Positions 58,113-64,000 of a stretch of DNA of 64,000 nucleotides are shown piece after piece. Within the stretch, counting starts at the first letter, position 1. Each line of letters begins with the position of its first letter. The position numbers and the translations under genes are program-made. Below the pieces are notes generated by a model. The model ran no database searches, was not told the DNA's origin, and worked only from the letters and a program-made list of their open reading frames with translations. The stretch is from assembly GCA_032690845.1 (NCBI GenBank), contig CM064426.1, positions 64,890,631 through 64,954,630 of the forward strand, given 5' to 3'. The DNA is from Eleusine coracana subsp. coracana. Lineage: Eukaryota > Streptophyta > Magnoliopsida > Poales > Poaceae.

Positions 58113-59474
58113 TGTGAGTAAAATAGGACAGCAGAAGCGACCAAATTAACAAGTTAATTTCTCATAGACATTTCACCAAACACCTTGTGTGCAGGAACCA
58201 AAATAGCACCTACACTTCAAATGTCACAACCACAAGTTGTTCAATGATTCAACAAGAGTATATTCGCAGCAATTAGCTTATCAACAACAACAGTCCCATC
58301 ATCAAATCATCAAAATATCAAAGAACTCATATATGCCTCTCATGTCAAATATTCCATACAAGCAACCACTTGAGATATGAACCAATAGCAAGCAAGATGG
58401 TGACTTAATCAACTTGTATGACAAAGAGAATACCAAAATAATGGAAGACACATGAATTTACATGGGAAACCCCTTACAGGGAACAACCCACGGGCAGCGA
58501 CGAGCAACAATCCACTATGAAGATGAAGAATACAAGAGGTAGGAGCCAACAAGCATGTGGAGGCTCCAAATCCCCGAATCACTCTCTCAAATTGGTGGAT
58601 CCCTTTTCACCCTAACCCTAGCTCTCTCTCTCCCTTAAGAACAAGTGAAGAAACAGAGGAGTTCGGATTTCTTTTGGGACTGGTTTTACAATTTTTCAGA
58701 ACACCCCCTAAGGTTACAATTTATGGCAGAAAAACCCCCATTCAGCTTAGTACTCCCTCCATACTTTAAAAGCAAGTCGTTTTAGATATGATTTATAATA
58801 CTAAGGAGTGATTAATGTTGATGTATTTTTCCCTATCTACCCTTATTAAATAGCGTCTTGGGTGGTTCCCTTTCAATATTGTCTCTCAAGTGAACTGGTT
58901 AATGTTGCGAGACTTAGAGCAAAAGTGCCAAGTTCGATTCCTTGCGAGATTTGATTTTTGCGGTGTGCAGCGGTGGATCATTTTTTTTTCATTTTTTCCC
59001 GGCTGTGCGCGTTAGTGCATGCAACATGAGTCTTTTTCTTTTCTTTCGTGCTCTGAGTGTAGTACTAGTTCTTTTTGCTGTGTTATGGCTTGTTGCTGTT
59101 TCGAATACCAGTTTAGTTTTTGTTTTTTTTTCTTCTTGTGAGGCGAGCGCGACTATAGCTGCTGAGTGGCGAGACTGGGTGACGCTCCTCGGGACGAAGG
59201 GAAGAGGCCAGGCGCGTGGTTTAATGTTAAGCAGGCTGACCTCGGGAGCATGCGTTTTAGCGTGGCAAAACATGCTGGTGTTTAATGCATGCATGGGTGT
59301 TTTCGTCCAAAATACATGGTAGAACCCAAAACGACTTGCTTTATCACACTTTGGTTTCCCCTCTAGAACGACTTGCTTTACAAGTATGGAGGGAGTACAT
59401 ATATAGACTAAGTTTTGCATGATACATTAGCTAAATTAGGTTACAAATGGTAAAATTAGGAGCTGCATATCACA
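58113..59474 (-). repeat. 5' LTR of copia, interrupted by a Stowaway-like element
   Basis: Begins TGTGAGTAAAATAGGACAGC and ends GCATATCACA. Removing 58753-59395 plus one TA leaves about 717 bp that aligns with the left LTR. Confidence 0.95.
58753..59395. mobile_element. Stowaway-like (Tc1/mariner) element, 643 bp
   Basis: Terminal inverted repeats of about 30 bp beginning CTCCCTCCATACTT at both ends, flanked by TA (58751-58752, 59396-59397). The other LTR of the same copia element has an intact TA at this point. It is longer than typical Stowaway MITEs and has no transposase. A tRNA-like segment lies at about 58890-58945. Confidence 0.93.
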
Positions 59475-59479
59475 TGTTG
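59475..59479. repeat. Target-site duplication TGTTG, right of copia
   Basis: Follows ATATCACA at the right LTR end and matches 53580-53584. Confidence 0.9.
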
Positions 59480-59488
59480 GAGTGAGTC

Positions 59489-59575
59489 TTAATAGCATTT
59501 TTGTGTTCTCATCGAAGCAACTAAAATGAAATGAAACATAGACCAAACCTCTTTTGTTCCATGTTTTTTTTTTCT
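59489..59575. repeat. Duplicated block Y, copy 2, right part
   Basis: Resumes the match to 30200-30295 after the nested insertion: TTTTTGTGTTCTCATCGAAG, AAATGAAATGAAACA, AAACCTCTTTTGT(T/C)CC. About 45 bases present in copy 1 are missing here. Confidence 0.85.
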
Positions 59576-61805
59576 TAAGAGAAAAGGCAGGGCTTCTAGC
59601 GTTGCATTATACTCCCAGTTTTCTTCCGCGGTGAATATACTGAAACTGAACTTGAACGTCATGCCCGTGGTTACAAGAGTACGTGTGCTAGTTAACTGGG
59701 ACTCACCGAGCTCATCTCGATCAGTCGTGACACACACACACCAAAAAAAAAATCGGATCCAAAGCATGAGATCGAATTCAAACGCTGGCGCCTAAAAGAA
59801 TTTGAAAATTTTCAGATGCTAAAAAAGACAAGTCGGCAACGGCAAACGCTCCAACGGCTGCCAGACGAGGGTCAAAAACATGGGCAAAAGGAGTTGACTT
59901 CTCCTGTATAAAATTCTATCATCACCGTCAGCGGGTCCCAGTTAGGCGAATGATGCGTATGAGTGAGTGATCTGTTTCGTGGTACCGACGGCTGGGATCA
60001 ATGATTCTCTAATCTCGAGATCAAATGATTGACTGCGAGCGCAACGTAATTGATACAACTTCTTTTCACCTTTGGGCGTACAACTTCTTTTCACCTTTGG
60101 GCTTTGGCTTCCTGTAATTGATACTTTGGGCATCTGATTATGATATTTAAGTTATGAAAAATGTGCAGCAGCTGCTTTTACAGCATGCAAGTCATTCCAA
60201 AAAGGCATAGGCGGTTACGGTTAGACACTTTAAAGGTTTGCTCATTAACCACTTTAATTTTGACACTGATCAGCGTGATGATGTAATGAAGGGGCCAAAT
60301 TACCAGATCAGTAGTTTTTGTTAGTTATAAACTTTTTATAGTTCTTTTTTTAAAAAGAAGTTTTACCTTTTAAAAATCAAGTAAACATACTGTTTGGAAG
60401 TGCTGCACGACTTGACGAAAGCAAACATAAGCGTGCTCCTCCGATAAGCCCAATAGAAATGATATGATGTACTACTATGTACTGTAACAATGTAAAGTTA
60501 GAAAATGTATTGTGGAGTACGTTTAGGAGAGAGAGGGTGTACCTCTTCTGTTCATAACCGGAGGGAGGGTCTTTCAAGGATGCTCAAGGAACGTGATAGA
60601 GGTTCTTAGCTGCTCGATCCAAGCCAGTAGCCATCATAAGAGCAAATGTTGTCTAGCCACTGTTGATTTTTCAAGGTCACGACATCGAGCCATCATTTAC
60701 CAAACTTCCTACAAGAACCTTTTTTAAAAAATATGGTGTGTGTATCCGTAGGTTAACCTTCTGCTGAAGGTATATGTGCTTTGTCTTGATAAAAAAAACA
60801 CGCTAAAGCTTGTTAAAAAAAAAACTTGGTTCCATGGGCGGACCGCCCCATACGGCACGGTGGGGCGGCTGCCCTGGCTACCCGCCGGTGAAACCCCTCT
60901 CCCCTGCCGCTGGCCAGCCTGTTGTTCATCCCTGCCTGAAGCTTTTTTCTCGTGAGCGTTGGCTGCTGCAGGACACCAAGAAAGAATAAAGTAAAAAGAA
61001 AAGATCTATGGGCTATACGGGTCAGTTGGGTCAAAAGAATTTTCTAATATTAATTTGCTGAGGCCCACAAATTAGGAGACCGTTTGCCTTTTTAGCCAAC
61101 ACAACACCCATTGTATTTCCCATATGCAATGATCATCCATCGGAATTTGATTTCCAACCCTAGCATGTTGCTAATCCGGTCAAAGAATTTGATTCAAACA
61201 TTTATGTCAATACTGAACTGGGACTTTGTATTCCGATTTCTAAATTTGATCCTAACATAGGATCAGATGTTAATAAAATACAAAATAGGATATTTGTTGA
61301 AGGGATCAACGTACCAAACTTAGGGGCTACTAGCGGTATGTGTTCTCATAAGACGTTGTACGAACCAAATTTTTTTTGGAATTATAATATAACGGGAATG
61401 CTCTTCTTCAATCGACTGAAAACGGGAAAGTTTTTAATCGACGTTAAAAAAGAGCATCTACACTATAGAAAAGTTTGTTTGTTCATTTATTTATTATTTA
61501 TTTATTTGTAGGATTATTTGTATTAATTAGTTTCATGTATAGACTATAGAAAAGGTTGTTTTTTTTGTAATTCATTGAATCGAGATCCAAGGATCAAAAG
61601 TGTTAATTGAAAACTTTCCCAATTTTTAATCGACTAAAAAATAGCAGCTCCTAAAATATAATTTTAATATCTATATAAGATTTATTTTTACCATTGGTCA
61701 ATTTTATTTCTCATCTTTGTCTCACCTAAAATTTTGTGTGTGATTCACCACTGCTTGGTTCACGGAAGAAACATGAACACGAGAACAAAACGAGACCACT
61801 GCTTT
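59576..61805. other. Intergenic; no gene recognised
   Basis: A 25 bp tandem duplication (CAACTTCTTTTCACCTTTGG) lies at 60056-60105. 60830-60960 contains a GC-rich stretch (GGGCGGACCGCCCC) that may be a decayed transposon end. Open frames are below 95 codons and not gene-like. Confidence 0.4.
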
Positions 61806-62150
61806 GGGTGTGTTCGTTTCTTGGGGTCTAAATTTTAGTAGAGTCATATCAATTATTAAAATATTAATATAATTATTAAATATATATTAAATATAAAACT
61901 AATTACAGAGTTGGATGTGCATTAGCATGACAAATTTATTAAACTTAATTAAGTCATCATTAAAAGATATTTACTGTAGCATCACATTATCTAATCATAA
62001 TCTAATTAGTCTTAATAGATTTATCTCGTCATTCAGAGGGAGGATTATAAACTGAATTTTATCAGTAATCTATATTTAATACTCTTAATTAATATTACAA
62101 TATTTGATGAAATAAATCTAAAAATCAAAAGGATGAAAACGAACATACCC
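61806..62150. mobile_element. MITE with GGGTGTGTTCGTTT termini, about 345 bp
   Basis: Left end GGGTGTGTTCGTTTC and right end GAAAACGAACATACCC form an inverted repeat with about 2 mismatches around a very AT-rich core. It has the size and composition of rice Tourist-type MITEs. A clean target duplication was not identified. Confidence 0.75.
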
Positions 62151-62698
62151 AAAAGCACGTTATTTACGAGCTCTGATTTGTGAAGCGGGTCTCCTCTGAT
62201 TCGGCCCAGGCCCCCGCTAGGCGGTCTCACGTGACACCATTCATTTCCCCCGGTGGCAATGTACGAGGTTAGCCGAGGTTGAACCAGCCTTCTCACTCAG
62301 TAATCCTGCAGTTAATCTCCAAGCTCGACGACAGAAACAAACAGCTCAATCCCTTTTAAAGTTTTTTTCCTTTTAAAAAAAAAACTGAACTTCATTCCAA
62401 TATTCGTTCCATCACGAGCTCCAAAGACCTGATAGCCCAAAGCTCCCTTTCAGGGGCCCCACCCAGCAGCCTCACGACCCGCGCCCACTCCACCTCCTTC
62501 CCAAACGGCTACCTCCTGCTCCTGCAGCCTCCGGAATCCGCCCGCGCGCTCCGCACCCAAACGTCCACCGTCCGATCGTACCGTCGACGGCCGGATGGAC
62601 GCCGCGGTGCCGACCGTTGCGTATCCACGTCAGCGCGAGCCGACCGTTGGGAGCTCGACGTTTCGAAAAGCGGCGAAGATTCCGAAGGCGAGGAAAAG
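62151..62698. other. Upstream intergenic region of the CSLD gene
   Basis: GC content rises towards the gene. Contains TCTTCT/CGTCGA-rich sequence but no open frame that looks genic. It is presumably the proximal promoter. Confidence 0.4.
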
Positions 62699-63004
62699 CG
62701 TGGGATAAATACAGAGGAGACTGGCACGCCCTGCGCCCCACCAGATCCTCTCCTCGGAGCGCGAGCCCAATCGATTGCTCAATCCTTGCGAGCTCGATTG
62801 GTGGATCTATAATTCGCCGACCCGGCCCGCCGCGTGCACCCCCTTCTTCTTCTCCGCCCGATCCATGGGAGCGCGAGAGCTGGGGAAGAATCTGAGCTTT
62901 GCCGATTTGAACTTGAGCTGAGATTGTTGAGGTGAGGGAGTTTGGTTCTGTTTGATTTGAGGGAGGGATCAACTTCGTTGTTGATTTGGGGGGAGAGACG
63001 GAGG
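62699..63004 (+). promoter_or_regulatory. CSLD core promoter and 5' untranslated leader
   Basis: ATAAATA at 62705-62711 is a plausible TATA box, placing transcription start near 62735-62745 and giving a leader of about 265 bases. The leader has no splice site that I can support. It contains an upstream ATG at about 62866 in a short frame. Confidence 0.55.
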
Positions 63005-64000
63005 ATGTCGCGGCGGCTGTCGCTTCCCGGCGGGTCGCCGGTGACGGTGACGATCTCGCCAACGAGGGGAAAGGCGGCGGCAGCGGCGGGGGATGGGAGC
63101 AGCAGCAGCCCCGCGCGCGACTCGGCAGCGGTGGTGAGGGGCGGCGCCGGCGGGAGCCTCACGAGCCCCGCGCCGCGCCACTCGCTCGGCTCGTCGACGA
63201 CGACCACGGCGACGCTGCAGGTCTCGCCGATCCGCCGGAGCGGCGGGAGCCGGTACCTCGGCGCGTCGCGGGACGGCGTCGGCGTCGGCGACAGCGTCGG
63301 CAGCGCCGCCGAGTTCGTGCACTACACCGTGCACATCCCGCCTACGCCGGAGCGCACGGCCAACTCGTCCCTGGAAGCGCCGGCGGCGGCGTCCGGAGCC
63401 GCGGCGGCGGGAGCGGAGGAGGAGGAGGTGCGGCCGCAGCGGAGCTACATCTCCGGCACCATTTTCACCGGCGGGCTGAACCAGGCGACGCGCGGCCACG
63501 TGCTCAACACCTCCGCCGACGGCGCCGCCAGGTCCGTCGCGGCCTCCGCCAACATGTCCTGCAAGATGCGCGGCTGCGACATGCCCGCCTTCCTTGGCAA
63601 CGGAAAGGGCGGCGGGCGGTCTCCGTGCGACTGCGGGTTCATGATCTGCCGCGAGTGCTACGTTGACTGCGTCAACGCCACGGGCAACTGCCCCGGGTGC
63701 AAGGAGCCGTACAACGTCAACGGCAGCGACACCGACGACTACTCCGACGAGGATGAGGCCGATGACGTGTCATCGTCGGAGGAGCGGGACCAGCTGCCGC
63801 TCACGTCGATGGCGAAGCGGTTCTCCATGGTGCACTCCATCAAGATTCCAAGCAGCAATGGAGGTGCAGGCGGCGGAGGAGGGAAGCCGGCGGAGTTTGA
63901 TCATGCGCGGTGGCTGTTCGAGACCAAGGGGACGTACGGCTACGGCAACGCGCTGTGGCCCAAGGACGGGCATGGTGGTGGTGGTGAGACCGGGTTCGCT
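63005..64000 (+). CDS. CSLD: Cellulose synthase-like protein D, N-terminal 332 residues (partial)
   Basis: ATG at 63005 (context GAGGATGTC) opens a frame that stays open to the window edge. The protein starts MSRRLSLPGGSPVTVT, typical of CSLD, followed by a Ser/Gly/Ala-rich variable region and FVHYTVHIPPTPERT. The QRSYISGTIFTGGLN block comes next. A Cys-rich RING-like zinc domain spans residues about 186-232 (CKMRGC, CDCGFMICRECYVDC, CPGC). Then comes an acidic stretch and the hallmark RWLFETKGTYGYGNALWPKD at 302-321. CSLD proteins are roughly 1100-1200 residue glycosyltransferase-2 family membrane enzymes that make wall glucan or mannan in tip-growing and dividing cells. Catalytic D and QxxRW motifs lie beyond the edge. 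Which paralogue this is cannot be settled here. Confidence 0.95.
   Translation, partial: MSRRLSLPGGSPVTVTISPTRGKAAAAAGDGSSSSPARDSAAVVRGGAGGSLTSPAPRHSLGSSTTTTATLQVSPIRRSGGSRYLGASRDGVGVGDSVGSAAEFVHYTVHIPPTPERTANSSLEAPAAASGAAAAGAEEEEVRPQRSYISGTIFTGGLNQATRGHVLNTSADGAARSVAASANMSCKMRGCDMPAFLGNGKGGGRSPCDCGFMICRECYVDCVNATGNCPGCKEPYNVNGSDTDDYSDEDEADDVSSSEERDQLPLTSMAKRFSMVHSIKIPSSNGGAGGGGGKPAEFDHARWLFETKGTYGYGNALWPKDGHGGGGETGFA

Larger units (their letters stand above)
53585..59474 (-). mobile_element. Ty1/copia retrotransposon, decayed
   Basis: Minus-strand gag remnant, then protease, integrase, RT and RNase H in the copia order. LTRs are at both ends, there is a tRNA-Met primer site and a TGTTG duplication. 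The integrase-before-RT order identifies Ty1/copia. gag is largely deleted, and pol has stops and frameshifts. The right LTR carries a later Stowaway-like insertion. Confidence 0.95.
52807..59488. mobile_element. DNA element with TTA duplications, host of the copia insertion
   Basis: Ends are GACTGACTCCAACA (left) and the reverse complement of GACTCACTCCAACA (right), a 14-base inverted repeat with one mismatch. TTA flanks both sides (52804-52806, 59489-59491), and the uninterrupted copy at about 30155 has TTA once. A 3 bp TTA duplication points to PIF/Harbinger (Tourist), although the terminal sequence is not a classic one. Without the copia element it is about 0.8 kb, with a GC-rich middle (52900-53260) and no transposase. 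Confidence 0.75.

Noticed and set aside
62969..63499. Minus-strand open frame of 176 codons opposite CSLD
   Set aside because: Antisense shadow with Arg-rich composition.
62986..63666. Open frame of 226 codons overlapping the CSLD start
   Set aside because: Different frame of the GC-rich CSLD exon, Arg/Gly-rich. The frame from 63005 matches CSLD and remains open to the edge.

Overview
This is plant nuclear DNA, most likely from a grass close to rice (Oryza). The evidence is GC-rich monocot-style coding sequence, rice-type transposons of every major class, spliced transposase genes with GT-AG introns, and a cellulose synthase-like D (CSLD) gene running off the right edge. There are no bacterial signals. 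The window is mostly a graveyard of nested transposable elements around a small tandem family of PAH-domain genes. Only two host genes look intact: a SIN3-like PAH-domain gene (27733-29106, minus) and the partial CSLD gene (63005 onward, plus).

Layout. 1-9544: a Ty3/gypsy element on the minus strand, truncated by the left edge, with pol, gag, an extra coiled-coil ORF, a tRNA-Met primer site and a 3.9 kb LTR. 9545-10398: a short flank. 10399-24563: a 14.2 kb CACTA (En/Spm) element bounded by TAG duplications. It carries a TNPA-like gene (minus) and a TNP2-like transposase (plus), transcribed divergently and each broken by stop codons, with a Helitron-like insertion and several tandem repeats between them.

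24570-35478 and 46658-52806: units of a tandemly duplicated region, each built around a PAH-domain gene on the minus strand. Copy A (about 24895-25700) is a pseudogene, copy B (27733-29106) is intact, copy C (33640-34522) has lost its middle, and copy D is only a 5' stub (about 51016-51124) fused to a LINE fragment. Flanking blocks are shared in a consistent order, gene-X-Y-Z, and each unit has lost different blocks.

35479-46657: a complete but decayed Tat-type gypsy element inserted in unit C. It has 403/405 bp LTRs, GATAT duplications, gag-pol on the minus strand, a second RNase H, and an antisense plus-strand ORF. 48780-50640: captured gene fragments, including a MORN-protein fragment, and two long poly-C tracts. 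52807-59488: a three-level nest, with a TTA-flanked DNA element containing a Ty1/copia element (TGTTG duplications), whose right LTR contains a 643 bp Stowaway-like element (TA duplications). Each junction is confirmed by an uninterrupted copy elsewhere in the window. 59492-62700: mostly unannotated intergenic DNA with one Tourist-like MITE. 62705-64000: promoter, leader and first 332 codons of a CSLD gene.

The window reads as heterochromatin-like accumulation of transposons ending at a conserved cell-wall gene. No new defence or metabolic system is visible. The most interesting material is the PAH-gene array with its reconstructible history, the nested insertions, the coding extras in the two gypsy elements, and the divergent CACTA gene pair.
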